64,000 nt of DNA from Pirellulaceae bacterium (GCA_029243025.1 JAQWSU010000033.1:62001-126000), one strand, 5' to 3'; counted from the stretch's first letter, positions 54,122-63,912 are shown. A program made the numbers and translations. The notes: generated by a model not told the origin, from the sequence alone.

Positions 54122-54817
54122 TTAGGGTGTAATCCGGCGCACCTTAATATTGCGAAACGACACGTCGTTACCGTGATCCTGCAGGCAAATGTGACCATTA
54201 TTTGCTTTGCCAAACATTTTCATCTTCGCAAATTTACTCTTCGCCACCCGTGCATCCCAGTCATCACTGCCCTTTACATACTCGCAGTACTTTTGACCGT
54301 TCATGGATTGGACGCATTGCTCGGGAGTGATTACGACGTGCAGTGTATTCCATTCCCCCGCTGGATTCGTTGCGTCAACGTCAGACGCATAGAGCCCATA
54401 AAGCCAACCTGCTTTTTGGGGATCGCTTCCATCCTTGTTGTCCTGGATTTGAATCTCAGGCCCTGTCCGCCAGGGTGTACTTCCATCTTCCGTCACATGG
54501 TACATCAAGCCACTGTTGCCACCGGGCGGGATCTTGTAGTCGACTTTGAGCTCGAATCCCATGTAATCATTTTTGGTGATAATGTCGCCAGCGCCTTTGC
54601 GTCCCCAGCGGATTTCCCCGTTAGCAACCTTCCAGCCATCACCTACCTTCGACTTCTTGAAATTCCTCCATTGATCCATCGATCGGCCATCGAACAATAA
54701 CTCCCAACCTGCCGCTTTTTCAGCATCGGAAAGCGTGTTGTGGGCAGCATCTTCAGCGACCAAAACAGTGGGAACGATCAGCCCGTATAGGACGAATAAT
54801 TTGAAAAGGATTTTCAC
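54122..54817 (-). CDS. secreted DUF1080 (3-keto-disaccharide hydrolase) protein
   Basis: A 231-residue single-domain DUF1080 protein. The signal peptide (MKILFKLFVLYGLIVPTVLV) precedes GWELLFDGRSMDQWRNFKKS. The jelly-roll pattern continues with GDGWKVANGEIRWGRKGAGD, FELKVDYKIPPGGNSGLMYH, GPEIQIQDNKDG and the closing ICLQDHGNDVSFRNIKVRRI. Members hydrolyse 3-keto-glycosides produced by sugar dehydrogenases; this is family knowledge, and its substrate here is unknown. The start codon is GTG 54817 with GAGAGGTGA upstream. It is transcribed convergently with the preceding pseudogene. Confidence 0.92.
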   Translation of the reverse strand: MKILFKLFVLYGLIVPTVLVAEDAAHNTLSDAEKAAGWELLFDGRSMDQWRNFKKSKVGDGWKVANGEIRWGRKGAGDIITKNDYMGFELKVDYKIPPGGNSGLMYHVTEDGSTPWRTGPEIQIQDNKDGSDPQKAGWLYGLYASDVDATNPAGEWNTLHVVITPEQCVQSMNGQKYCEYVKGSDDWDARVAKSKFAKMKMFGKANNGHICLQDHGNDVSFRNIKVRRITP

Positions 54818-55235
54818 GATTCACCTCTCGAAGAACATGCGACTTACGGAAACTCAGTTTGATTGGATAGGATAACCGCTCGTTTATACGAGAGCGACCC
54901 GCTAATATTCTGCCGCCGTATGCTCCTCACCCTCAACCCAACTGTCGGCCTAAAGCCATACAGACTCATCCGGAATTGTGGCAGACTACCCGAATCGACT
55001 AAACGGGTGTTTTCATTCACGCCTTAAGATCTTGCCGAATTCGGCTCAACTTCCAATCCTGAAACAGGCTCGGCCAGACGAACCGCTACAGACAAAGTAG
55101 CTGCCAGGGCAGCGAACCATTTTTTCAATCCGCGTAATATGCGGATAAGGCTTAATAATTAGAAGCTAACCCGTAAATCCGACAGGACCTTTGTCACAGA
55201 CTGCTCAAAGGTTTTACTTCTCTCTCATGCCGAGT
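54818..55235. other. intergenic region
   Basis: About 418 bases between the DUF1080 gene and egtB. No credible gene, repeat or strong terminator was found; it probably carries the DUF1080 promoter. Confidence 0.4.
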
Positions 55236-56522
55236 CTACTCATCGCTGGCCAATCGAATCCCCGTAAATTGCCAACGAGCAGTCGGCGGAAAAAAGTTTC
55301 GATAGGAAGTGCGCAGATGGCTTGAGGACGTTGCACAAGAACCTCCTTTTAGCACGTATTGATTGCACATAAATTTCCCATTGTACTCCCCTAAGGCCCC
55401 ATCCACCGGGCGATAGCCAGGGTACGCGACATATGGACTTCCGGTCCATTCCCACACATCGCCAAAAAACTGATGATTACCTGTCGATCGCCCTCCGGAG
55501 CGATGGGGGTGAATCGCCTGTCCCAGATCGATCAAACGATCCGCCAAGTTGCCGTCAACGGAGACTCCTTGGGCTGCAATCTCCCATTCCGTTTCGCTGG
55601 GCAGGCGCTGCCCTGCCCAGCGGGCAAACGCATCGGCCTCAAAGAAGCTCACATGGCACACCGGCAATCTTGGATCAATCGGCGTCAAACCTGCCAAGGT
55701 GAATTGATACCATTCCCCTCCCTTTTGTTGCCAATACAGGGGTGCGGCCCACTGCTGTTCACTGACCGTCTGCCAGCCTAAAGACAACCATAATTCGGAT
55801 CTTTGGTAACCGCCCTCTTCCATAAACTGCAGGTATTCCTCACAGGTCACCAAGCGGGGTGCGAGATGCAAACTCGGAACCAATACGTTGTGACGCGGGA
55901 ATTCGTTGTCATAGCCAAAACCCTTGCCATCATGCCCCACTGCATAAACGCCTCCAGCCACCTTGATCCATTCCAGGGGATCTTCATCCAAACTCGTCGG
56001 CCACGAATCGTGTCGATAGACGGGCGCAATGGGATTCAACGAAAATGCATGCTTGATGTCCGTCAGCAACAATTCCTGATGCTGCTGCTCGTGATGCAAA
56101 CCGACTTCAAGAATCTCCCAAAAGCGTTCAGACAACTGCTCCACTTGTGGCAATAAACTCACCAAAGCCTCGTCGACATACGCACGATAAGCCAACACCT
56201 CGTCTCGACTGGGTCTCGACAGAAGTCCACGCTGTGATCTTGGGTAGGGTTGACCGACACTGTTGTAGTAGGAATTAAACAACAGCATGTAGTCGCGATT
56301 AAATTCCTGATAGCCGGCACACTCACTGAGAAGAAATTGTTCAAAAAACCAAGTCGTATGAGCCAAGTGCCAACGCGTTGGACTCGCATCCGGCATGGAT
56401 TGCACAGCGCAATCTTCAGCTGTCAACGTCTCGCAAAGCCGTTCTGAAAAACTGCGCACCTTTACGTATTGGTTAACTAGCTGAGAATAGTTTTGTGTTC
56501 GCGTTTCCGTCACAGATTCCAT
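55236..56522 (-). CDS. egtB: ergothioneine biosynthesis protein EgtB
   Basis: This 428-residue non-haem iron sulfoxide synthase joins hercynine to a thiol donor using oxygen. The N-terminal DinB-like region has the iron-ligand histidine in HLAHTTWFFE (about 52-61) and the HxxxH-type pair in LHHEQQHQELLLTDIKH (about 142-158). The C-terminal FGE-sulfatase domain (about 185-428) has VAGGVYAVGHDGKGFGYDNE, FVSFFEADAFARWAGQRLPSE-like sequence, and the ending VLKGGSCATSSSHLRTSYRN. It lies 39 bases downstream of egtD on the same strand, forming a two-gene ergothioneine operon. The later step (EgtE C-S lyase) is not in the window. Confidence 0.95.
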   Translation of the reverse strand: MESVTETRTQNYSQLVNQYVKVRSFSERLCETLTAEDCAVQSMPDASPTRWHLAHTTWFFEQFLLSECAGYQEFNRDYMLLFNSYYNSVGQPYPRSQRGLLSRPSRDEVLAYRAYVDEALVSLLPQVEQLSERFWEILEVGLHHEQQHQELLLTDIKHAFSLNPIAPVYRHDSWPTSLDEDPLEWIKVAGGVYAVGHDGKGFGYDNEFPRHNVLVPSLHLAPRLVTCEEYLQFMEEGGYQRSELWLSLGWQTVSEQQWAAPLYWQQKGGEWYQFTLAGLTPIDPRLPVCHVSFFEADAFARWAGQRLPSETEWEIAAQGVSVDGNLADRLIDLGQAIHPHRSGGRSTGNHQFFGDVWEWTGSPYVAYPGYRPVDGALGEYNGKFMCNQYVLKGGSCATSSSHLRTSYRNFFPPTARWQFTGIRLASDE

Positions 56523-56561
56523 TCATGGCCCCTGACATTTCCTGTGATAACATATTTGCTT

Positions 56562-57536
56562 TTACGGCGATTCATCGCCGACCACAAAATGCAGTACAGC
56601 AAAAAACTCATTCGGGTCGGTCCACGCCCGGCGAAACTCCAAACCTGTCTCGGAAGCAATTTCAGCAAAACCCTCAATGGTATATTTGTGGGAATACTCG
56701 GTGTGGATCTCCTCGCCTTGATCGAACGCAAACTGCTCGCCTCCGATCTCCACTACCTGAGCCTGTCGACTTCGGAGACCGATTTCAACTCGACCATACA
56801 TTTCATTGTAGTTCGCTACGTGTTCAAACTGCTCGGGTTTGATATCCCCCGCCAATTCACAATTGATACGGTTTAAGATATTTAGACTGAAACTGGCAGT
56901 CAGGCCTTTCGCGTCGTTGTACGCCGCTTCGATTGTGCTGATCTCTTTTTGCAAATCAATGCCGATCAAAAGACTGCCACCCTGTCCGCATTGACTGGTG
57001 ATATTCTCTAACAACTCCTTTGCCATGCCCGGGTCAAAATTTCCGATCGTGGAACTGGGGAAATAGACAGCAGTTTTCGTTGCCTTGCGTTCGAATTGCG
57101 GCAGTTCAAATCGTGCGAGAAAATCCGCACAGACGGGGAGTACCGATAGCTTGGCAAAATTTTCAGAGAGTTTATCTGCCGATTCGTGCAAATGCTCGAA
57201 AGAAATATCAACGGGAACGTACGCAACCAGGTCGATCAGTTGATCCAGTAAGAGTGGTGTCTTAAGACTACTACCAGACCCGTATTCAACTAGCACCGCA
57301 CCAGCACCGATTTCCTCCGCCATTTCCGAAGCGTACCGCTTCATGATCTCCAATTCAGTCCGAGTAAGATAATATTCCTCTAGTTCGCAAATGTCATCAA
57401 AAAGTTGTGAACCCCGTTGATCATAAAGATACTTACAGGGCAGATTGCGGGGCGAGGCCGACAATCCGGTCAAAACATCGACCAAGAAATCATTTGACGA
57501 TGCCTTTTCAACTAATGCAGTGTTATGTTCAGACAA
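56562..57536 (-). CDS. egtD: L-histidine N-alpha-methyltransferase EgtD
   Basis: A 324-residue enzyme that trimethylates histidine to hercynine with SAM, the first step of ergothioneine synthesis. Family blocks are LPCKYLYDQRGSQLFDDICE, EEYYLTRTELEIMKRYASEM, VEYGSGSSLKTPLLLDQLI (SAM-binding GSGSS), YVPVDISFEHL, VYFPSSTIGNFDP and SLLIGIDLQKE. The C-terminal INCELAGDIKPEQFEHVANY and MGRVEIGL-type stretch belong to the histidine-binding cap. It starts at ATG 57536 upstream of egtB. Ergothioneine protects against oxidative damage, consistent with the redox genes nearby. Confidence 0.95.
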   Translation of the reverse strand: MSEHNTALVEKASSNDFLVDVLTGLSASPRNLPCKYLYDQRGSQLFDDICELEEYYLTRTELEIMKRYASEMAEEIGAGAVLVEYGSGSSLKTPLLLDQLIDLVAYVPVDISFEHLHESADKLSENFAKLSVLPVCADFLARFELPQFERKATKTAVYFPSSTIGNFDPGMAKELLENITSQCGQGGSLLIGIDLQKEISTIEAAYNDAKGLTASFSLNILNRINCELAGDIKPEQFEHVANYNEMYGRVEIGLRSRQAQVVEIGGEQFAFDQGEEIHTEYSHKYTIEGFAEIASETGLEFRRAWTDPNEFFAVLHFVVGDESP

Positions 57537-57658
57537 ACTATTAATCCTCGGTGGGAGTGGCCTAGGGTACTAGAACGGGTGGCTTGAGAAGTCGACACAC
57601 GAAAGAATGAAACATTTTACGTAAAAATGCGACTTCGACAACGGGCATTGCGGTCAAT

Positions 57659-57683
57659 AACCCCCCTCAATCTACAAGGGGTT
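57659..57683. terminator. possible hairpin between PhoD-like gene and egtD
   Basis: AACCCC (57659-57664) can pair with GGGGTT (57678-57683) across a 13-base loop, with two extra C in the loop. It lies downstream of the PhoD-like gene on the minus strand. No clear T run follows, so it is a weak candidate. Confidence 0.28.
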
Positions 57684-57760
57684 GGAGATTCGGCCAGCTT
57701 TCGCTTCTCACACAATTCGCGCACGGGTTAGGTCGTCGCGGTGAAACACCAATCCACGCA

Positions 57761-59635
57761 TTACTTATCTGAGACCGGCTGCAACCCTTTTATCGTCTTG
57801 GAGTCTGGGCGATCTTCGCCGACTTTGACGGTGTAGCTTCCGGGTTGATAGACAGGCAGCCGAAATGAAGCGTCTCCCGATCGGATGGTGTAGAGGACAT
57901 CGTCCGTCGCTTCGTCAATCACTTGAAAAACTGGATGGTCCGCTTGATCGAAGCTTACCTCTGGCAAAAAGCCGATCGGAGTTCTCCCATCGTTATCCTG
58001 CATTTTAATGGTGACAGGCCAACCTGGGAATTGTGCTTGATCACCATCTCGCACATCCGCAAACCGTGGCCAACTTTCAAAGGTAATCGTGCGATTCTTT
58101 TTATTAAAACGCACCACCCCATAGCCGTCAGCCCGCTGCGTTTCAGCACTACGTTTCGGAGGATTTGCATAAGCCAGCATACGAATTAGGTTCCCCAAAC
58201 CGTCTTCATATTCACCTGTCCATGGCAGGGGACTATCAGGCACCGGATTCGCACCCGGTTGCTCATCGATCGGGTGCCACCATCTTCCATAGATCGTGTT
58301 AACAATTGCGGGACTGGTAAAACCGAAAGGACCATCTGCTTGTCGCTCAATCCCATGTTGAACCAGCACGGACAAATGTTGATCACCGCAGACATGGGGT
58401 GCCCAACTCTTCCGGATCTCCCTCAAAGCCTTGCGACGTCCCGTTTGCGGCCAACCATTACAATCTAAGTCTGCCAAGAGGCGATTGCCCGGTTTTCCAT
58501 GCAAGTGCACCGCACCACAAAAGGCGGTTTGCGAAAGGACGCATTTCATTTCAGCGCCTCTCCAATCTTCATTCCAATCACGAAGAAAGTTCAGCTGTCT
58601 TTCGCCCAATAATTGCAGCCCCGCAACATCAACAGCCTTGCGATCATAATTCGGATCGTTGATGTGATCGGGCCGCGGTCCCATCTTCGGAATCTTGCCA
58701 TCAGGTCCCGTCTTGAATTTACGATCCTCGAGAATGGCAAAATCAATGCCACCAACCAGCAGATTCGTGTAATAGACGCCGATGCCGCGTTTGATCGGAG
58801 TCCCATCATAGGGATCTGGCAAGTGCCACGTCTGGCAGCGTTGAACCATATTGACGTATTTCGCCGGATAAAAGAAACCACCATCGGCACCAGCAGAATT
58901 GCTCGCTTTCTTCCCGCTCTCTCCCCAGATATTCGCTTGTCCTACATCGTGATCATCCGGAATGCAAATGGATGGTCGATCGCGCAGCAGATCACGAAAT
59001 TGCACGCCGAACTCCAGCCACCCGAATGTATGTTGCGTGTGGTGGTAGGATTGATCACCGGCAAAGAACAATAGGTCAGGATCTTGCAACTTAAGATTAT
59101 CGACAATCCTTGCGCGTGGTCCTGGGGTACGACTCGAATTGCAAGAGAGCGCTCCCAGCACGATGGTATTTTTCTGTATTGGATCTTTTCGGATCAAACC
59201 CGCGAAAGCCGCCTTGTCACCATGTCGCAATCGGTATCGAACGTTCTTTGAATTATCCCAATCCTCCAAACGAAAATGCGCGCTCCAACCAAGTTCGTTC
59301 ACCTCTTCCGTTTTCACGAGTCGCCATCGCCCCTCTTGCTGTAGCTCAAGCCGCACTTGTCGCGATTCGTCGGGAAGCAGTGGATAAAGTTGCGCCGTCA
59401 ACTTCAAAACAGATCGATCCTGCGCATAAACCGCAAACGCAATCACCTCTTCGCGTGGCACGAGTAATCGGGGCTTGCGATTTTCTTTTGGTTTCCACCA
59501 CTCCCCCGTTGCCTCAGAATCAAGGTTTGGAAATTTCTGGCCGAAAGGTTGAACCTCCGGCGCCGCCCGGCCGTTCGAAATTAAACAAGCGAAAAATATC
59601 AATATCACAAAGGTTAATCTCAGCGGGGTGTTCAT
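57761..59635 (-). CDS. secreted PhoD-like metallophosphatase (624 aa)
   Basis: The second PhoD-like enzyme of the window, 624 residues long. A signal peptide (about 1-24, starting MNTPLRLTFVILIFFACLIS) leads to a beta-sandwich domain (about 50-170) and the metallophosphatase core. The latter has NTIVLGALSCNSSRTPG, LLFFAGDQSYHHTQHTFG, PSICIPDDHDVGQANIWGES, GIDFAILEDRKFKTGP and WAPHVCGDQHLSVLVQHG; the Asp and His residues in these blocks are the expected metal ligands. It is larger than and clearly different from the 30828-32456 protein. A longer frame to 59674 lacks a signal. It precedes the egt operon on the same strand but with a gap of 224 bases. Confidence 0.9.
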   Translation of the reverse strand: MNTPLRLTFVILIFFACLISNGRAAPEVQPFGQKFPNLDSEATGEWWKPKENRKPRLLVPREEVIAFAVYAQDRSVLKLTAQLYPLLPDESRQVRLELQQEGRWRLVKTEEVNELGWSAHFRLEDWDNSKNVRYRLRHGDKAAFAGLIRKDPIQKNTIVLGALSCNSSRTPGPRARIVDNLKLQDPDLLFFAGDQSYHHTQHTFGWLEFGVQFRDLLRDRPSICIPDDHDVGQANIWGESGKKASNSAGADGGFFYPAKYVNMVQRCQTWHLPDPYDGTPIKRGIGVYYTNLLVGGIDFAILEDRKFKTGPDGKIPKMGPRPDHINDPNYDRKAVDVAGLQLLGERQLNFLRDWNEDWRGAEMKCVLSQTAFCGAVHLHGKPGNRLLADLDCNGWPQTGRRKALREIRKSWAPHVCGDQHLSVLVQHGIERQADGPFGFTSPAIVNTIYGRWWHPIDEQPGANPVPDSPLPWTGEYEDGLGNLIRMLAYANPPKRSAETQRADGYGVVRFNKKNRTITFESWPRFADVRDGDQAQFPGWPVTIKMQDNDGRTPIGFLPEVSFDQADHPVFQVIDEATDDVLYTIRSGDASFRLPVYQPGSYTVKVGEDRPDSKTIKGLQPVSDK

Positions 59636-60350
59636 TCGGTCGCATCCTGTAGCAAGCAATCGGCCAGTTGTCATATCGAATCTGTATGAGCCCGCATAAA
59701 CATTCAGCCCTCACACCCCAGCATTCTATCGCATCGAACAACACGGCGGAAATGAGAGTTCCGTTCACCCCTTATCGACTTGCTTAGCCTTACTTCAGCT
59801 GGAGGTCGGCAAATTATCGTGTTTCTCACCGCCTGTTCTTTTCGAAAAAAAGGGGAACACCGATGCGAAGCAGGAGAAAAAAGAAAGTCACCACACGACG
59901 TCCCCCGCCTCCACGCTGCCTTCCTATCAGGAACATGGAATCTCGGACCGACGAAATTTGCAGATGCGCAGGTGACAACGAACCATTGGGCCAATCAGAC
60001 AATTTCCTCAAGCCCCCCTGTTTTAGCTGAAGTCTCAGTCCACCCGTGCGGCAACATGGCTATCAGCATCGGACGCCTCTGGCCAGCGACGAGGAAAGGG
60101 GCCACGATTTGTCACCATTCTTCCCTCGACCCGTGCTGAGATTCGCTAATTTTGGTGATCGGCCCGCACCGGCTAAAAGGAACGCCGACCGCGACAACCA
60201 ATAGGCGGCCCCGGCTGCTTTGCTGAGCCGGGGCGCACCAGGATACAAGCAAAAAAACATCTATTTCCTTGCAATCCCCGCGAATGCCTGTCATATATGT
60301 CGCAAAGTCATACGTTCCTCCATGCTTTTGAGACCCACCCGAGGCTCACG
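59636..60350. other. divergent intergenic region upstream of the XylR-type regulator
   Basis: About 715 bases between the minus-strand PhoD-like gene and the plus-strand regulator. An open frame at 59780-60139 is not credible. It contains a strong palindromic hairpin: a 9-bp stem, GCCCCGGCT (60208-60216) pairing with AGCCGGGGC (60226-60234), with a 9-base loop. This could be a terminator-less leader structure or an operator for the regulator. Confidence 0.45.
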
Positions 60351-61583
60351 ATGACCCACGAATGGCCGCCCCACGAACGTCTGCGCGTCGCGATACTCAT
60401 TGAAACATCGAAGACCTACGGTCGAGGGTTACTGCGCGGAATTGCAAGCTATCTCAAGCTGCACGGCCCTTGGTCTGTTTACATTGATGAGCGTTCTTTA
60501 GATGACCCGCCCCCGCCTTGGCTCCATCACTGGAACGGGGATGGGATTTTGATCCGCGATGCCAACAACGAGCTACTTTCCGCTGCCCTTCAAACGGGGG
60601 CTGCAATCATTAACCTTGGTGAGCACGAGAAAGCTGACGTAGCTCATATTCGCTCGGATGAGCGTGCGATCTCAATGATTGCCGCCGAGCATTTACGGCT
60701 GCGTGGTTTTCGTCATTTTGGCTACGTAGGAGTACCCAACTCTCCCTTCTCAGATTCACGTCATCGATTTTTCATGGAGTCCATTGCTCCCAGTCCTTGC
60801 GAATATTTTGGTGCGTCATCTCCAAACGTTAACCAAAATTCGTGGGAAGCCATTCAAGATCAGCTCGCCGAATGGCTGCTCCAACTCCCCAAGCCGATTG
60901 GCTTGATGGCCTCCTATGACGTGGTGGGTTTACGCGTGCTCGAAGCGTGTCGGCGCGCGGGACTCAGTGTACCAGATCAAGTTGCCGTAGTCGGCGTCGA
61001 CAACGATGCGGAACTTTGTGCGTTATCAAATCCACCACTTAGTAGTGTGGAACATTCCCTTGAAAAGATTGGATATCAGGCAGCAGAACTGCTTGGCAAT
61101 ATGATGTCCGAGAACATCACGGCTCCGTCTTTGACGCTTGTCCGGCCCACGGGGGTTGTAACACGACAATCCAGCGACATTATCGCGATTGACGATATCA
61201 AGGTGGCGGCAGCGTGCCATTTCATTCGCGAACACGCCTGCGAGGGCATGACGGTACCGAAAGTCGCCGAACATGTTTCCTTATCCCGTCGAGCACTCGA
61301 GCGTCGTTTTCATAATGCCTTGAAGCGTAGTCCGCAATCCGAGCTCCGCCGAATTCAAATTGATAGAGTTCGGCAGTTGCTAGAGGACACCGACCACAAA
61401 CTATCGGTGGTCGCACAGATGTCCGGATTCCGTTACCATGAGTACATGAGTAAGGTCTTTAAAGAAAAGACTGGCATCTCTCCGGGCAACTACCGCAAAT
61501 CGAAGCGCTCGCAAGCATCGATTTCGGATGAAATAGTACTACGCGCTGAAACGGGCGAAAACGGTTCTCAATCAACTGTTTAA
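60351..61583 (+). CDS. XylR-type AraC-family transcriptional regulator
   Basis: A 410-residue regulator with the XylR layout. The N-terminal periplasmic-binding-protein-like sensor domain (about 10-285) starts RVAILIETSKTYGRGLLRGI, the hallmark of the group. It continues with HFGYVGVPNSPFSDSRHRFF and VPDQVAVVGVDNDAELCALS, which resembles LacI-type effector domains. The C-terminal AraC helix-turn-helix domain (about 295-395) has FIREHACEGMTVPKVAEHVS, LSRRALERRFHNALKRSP and VVAQMSGFRYHEYMSKVFKE. In Escherichia coli XylR controls xylose genes; the effector here is unknown. ATG 60351 has GAGG eight bases upstream; ATG 60297 would add 18 residues. It is followed by thrC. Confidence 0.9.
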   Translation: MTHEWPPHERLRVAILIETSKTYGRGLLRGIASYLKLHGPWSVYIDERSLDDPPPPWLHHWNGDGILIRDANNELLSAALQTGAAIINLGEHEKADVAHIRSDERAISMIAAEHLRLRGFRHFGYVGVPNSPFSDSRHRFFMESIAPSPCEYFGASSPNVNQNSWEAIQDQLAEWLLQLPKPIGLMASYDVVGLRVLEACRRAGLSVPDQVAVVGVDNDAELCALSNPPLSSVEHSLEKIGYQAAELLGNMMSENITAPSLTLVRPTGVVTRQSSDIIAIDDIKVAAACHFIREHACEGMTVPKVAEHVSLSRRALERRFHNALKRSPQSELRRIQIDRVRQLLEDTDHKLSVVAQMSGFRYHEYMSKVFKEKTGISPGNYRKSKRSQASISDEIVLRAETGENGSQSTV

Positions 61584-61701
61584 ACCGTAGCACCCTTCGA
61601 ACTCCTACTGGATTGCGGCTCTATCACTCCGGACGTCATATGAAGTAAGCAGGTCTTCTCCTGTCGCGCTTCCCCCTTCAGTAGCTCCACAAAGGCGATC
61701 C

Positions 61702-62952
61702 ATGAAATCATTCGTTACACACCTCGAAAGTGCGATCGATCAGACCCATCTTCCAGCTGACCAGATCCAGACACTCCATGCCAATCGCCCGCTCTGGGTA
61801 CGATACGATCTGCCGGCCGTCGGCAATCAAATGACGAAAGACGTTGTCGCATCACGAGAGCATTCGATGTGGCGGTATCGCGAACTCCTGCCGGTCCCCC
61901 CTGGGGAAGAGGTGACTCTTGGTGAAGGCATGAGCCCCTTATTGCGATGCTCGCAATTAGGAAAGCAGCTCGGGCTGCAAAATCTCTGGATCAAGGATGA
62001 ATCCCAACTGCCCACAGGCAGTTTCAAGAGTCGTGGGTTGGCAATGGCCATTTCAATGGCCAAACATTTCGGAATTCAACGAGTTGCTATCCCGACAGCC
62101 GGGAACGCAGGTGGGGCCACGGCAGCCTATGCAGCTCGTGCCGGAATAGAAGCCTTCGTTTTCATGCCAGACGACACGCCCGTCGTCAACCAGTATGAAG
62201 CTCAAATGGCCGGCGCTCACGTGTACCTCGTCAACGGCCTGATTAACGACTGCGCGCGTATTGTTCGAGAGGGACAATCCGAACTTGAATGGTTCGATCT
62301 TTCAACGTTGAAGGAGCCTTATCGTATTGAAGGCAAGAAGACAATGGGATTAGAACTTGCCGAACAATTCGACTGGGACTTGCCGGACGTGATTCTCTAC
62401 CCGACAGGTGGCGGGACCGGCTTGATTGGCATGTGGAAGGCCTTCCACGAATTAAAGGAGCTGGGCTGGCTAACCACCCAGCAGATGCCTCGGATGATCT
62501 CGGTTCAGTCGGACGGCTGCCAACCAATCGCCACTGCTTTTAACGCGAATCAACGCTTCGCCGAACCCTATCAAAATGCCATGACCTGTGCGAGTGGACT
62601 GCGGGTTCCGGTCGCGGTTGGCGACTTCATGATTCTTGATGCAATCCGAGAAAGTGGTGGTCAAGCGATTGCCGTCGACGAGTCTTCTATTACTGCCTGG
62701 ACCCACCAAGCCTGCAAGGCGGAAGGCCTATCCATCTGCCCCGAAACGGGAGCATGCATTGGGGCTCTTCAAACACTTATCTCGGCGAAACAGATCAACT
62801 CCAACGATCGCGTAGTCGTTTTCAATACGGGAGCCTCTCAGAAATACCTCGAAATCCTCCAAGATCATGCAGGAGAAGTGCCGAGCATCGACTTGAACCG
62901 GCCACTCGACTTCGGTATTTTCCATCGTGGTAACAATCCCCGCGTCGATTGA
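61702..62952 (+). CDS. thrC: threonine synthase
   Basis: A 416-residue PLP-dependent enzyme converting O-phosphohomoserine to threonine. The N-terminal part has VTLGEGMSPLLRCSQLG and LWIKDESQLPTGSFKSRGLA, where the Lys of SFKSRG is the PLP-binding lysine. AIPTAGNAGGATAAYAARAG follows (substrate/PLP-phosphate loop), then ILYPTGGGTGLIGMWKAFHE (the GGGTG phosphate cup) and ISVQSDGCQPI. The length and sequence fit the longer class of bacterial threonine synthases. It starts at ATG 61702 in the same direction as the regulator but with a 118-base gap. Confidence 0.92.
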   Translation: MKSFVTHLESAIDQTHLPADQIQTLHANRPLWVRYDLPAVGNQMTKDVVASREHSMWRYRELLPVPPGEEVTLGEGMSPLLRCSQLGKQLGLQNLWIKDESQLPTGSFKSRGLAMAISMAKHFGIQRVAIPTAGNAGGATAAYAARAGIEAFVFMPDDTPVVNQYEAQMAGAHVYLVNGLINDCARIVREGQSELEWFDLSTLKEPYRIEGKKTMGLELAEQFDWDLPDVILYPTGGGTGLIGMWKAFHELKELGWLTTQQMPRMISVQSDGCQPIATAFNANQRFAEPYQNAMTCASGLRVPVAVGDFMILDAIRESGGQAIAVDESSITAWTHQACKAEGLSICPETGACIGALQTLISAKQINSNDRVVVFNTGASQKYLEILQDHAGEVPSIDLNRPLDFGIFHRGNNPRVD

Positions 62953-63111
62953 TTTGACTGCAATTTCCCCACAGAAAATCACCCCTTTCGTGTTCAACAC
63001 AAGACGTGGTCGGTTTTCGCAATCCCTTGTCGACTCAATTTAAGGCACAGCCCATAACAACAAGCGTCGTTTCCCCGTAAACATCATTTCGCTCCGGAGC
63101 TCCCCCCAATC

Positions 63112-63912
63112 ATGATGCGTATTAACCAAGCAAAGCAAAAACTGGCCGACGGTTTGCCCACCTTTGGAACGTGGCTGTCACTCGGTGATCTCTATGCCGC
63201 TCGTGTTCTGGCAAGAATGGGATTCGATTGGCTTACCCTCGACCTGGAACATTCTGCCATTGATTGGTCAACGGCCACCTCAATCTTTGGGGCGGTGGCG
63301 GATGCGGGTTGCATTCCGCTCGCCCGCGTTCCCGAAGGTACCCATCATTACATCAAACGGGCACTTGACGCGGGCGCTTGGGGTATTGTCGTGCCGATGG
63401 TCGACACGGTCGAACAGGCTCAGATCGCAATTTCAGCAGCCAAATACCCTCCACAAGGTAATCGCAGCGCGGGCGGTGGCATGCATTCCATGAACTTTAA
63501 TGCGGAGGTGGGTGAGTATTACCGCCAAGCCAATGACCAGATTCTAGTCGTTTTGCAGACAGAGAGTCCTCGGGGTGTCGAAAATGCAGAAGCCATTTAT
63601 TCACTGCCCGGCTGCGACGCCATCTTTATCGGACCCAACGATTTGCGATTCCAGATGCGAGCAGCTGATGGAACTTTTCCGTCGGACGCTGAACATGAAG
63701 ACAAAATTCAACGAGTGATCGAAATCGGCAAGAAAGTCGGAACCGCCACTGGGATTCACGCCATGAGCCCGGAAGACGCCGCCCATCGTGCTGAGCAGGG
63801 AATGCAATTTCTTGCGGTTGGCAGCGACCTTCAGATGTTAACTCTTCGTGCTCAGGAGGTAGTGGGCAAATTGTTTCCAGAAGGCGAGAGCAGCGATCTG
63901 GCGCGTTATTGA
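63112..63912 (+). CDS. HpcH/HpaI-family aldolase
   Basis: A 266-residue class II aldolase of the HpcH/HpaI group, which cleaves 2-keto-3-deoxy acids to pyruvate and an aldehyde. Signature blocks are FGTWLSLGDLYAARVLARMG, FDWLTLDLEHSAID (metal-binding Glu in LDLEH), IPLARVPEGTHHYIKRALDA, GAWGIVVPMVDTVEQAQIAI, NRSAGGGMHSMNF and VLQTESPRGVENAEAI. IFIGPNDL completes the active site. The sugar-acid substrate cannot be named; members act on 4-hydroxy-2-ketoheptanedioate or 2-keto-3-deoxy-rhamnonate. ATG 63112 is followed at once by a second ATG. Together with the XylR-type regulator it may belong to a sugar-acid pathway (inference). Confidence 0.93.
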   Translation: MMRINQAKQKLADGLPTFGTWLSLGDLYAARVLARMGFDWLTLDLEHSAIDWSTATSIFGAVADAGCIPLARVPEGTHHYIKRALDAGAWGIVVPMVDTVEQAQIAISAAKYPPQGNRSAGGGMHSMNFNAEVGEYYRQANDQILVVLQTESPRGVENAEAIYSLPGCDAIFIGPNDLRFQMRAADGTFPSDAEHEDKIQRVIEIGKKVGTATGIHAMSPEDAAHRAEQGMQFLAVGSDLQMLTLRAQEVVGKLFPEGESSDLARY

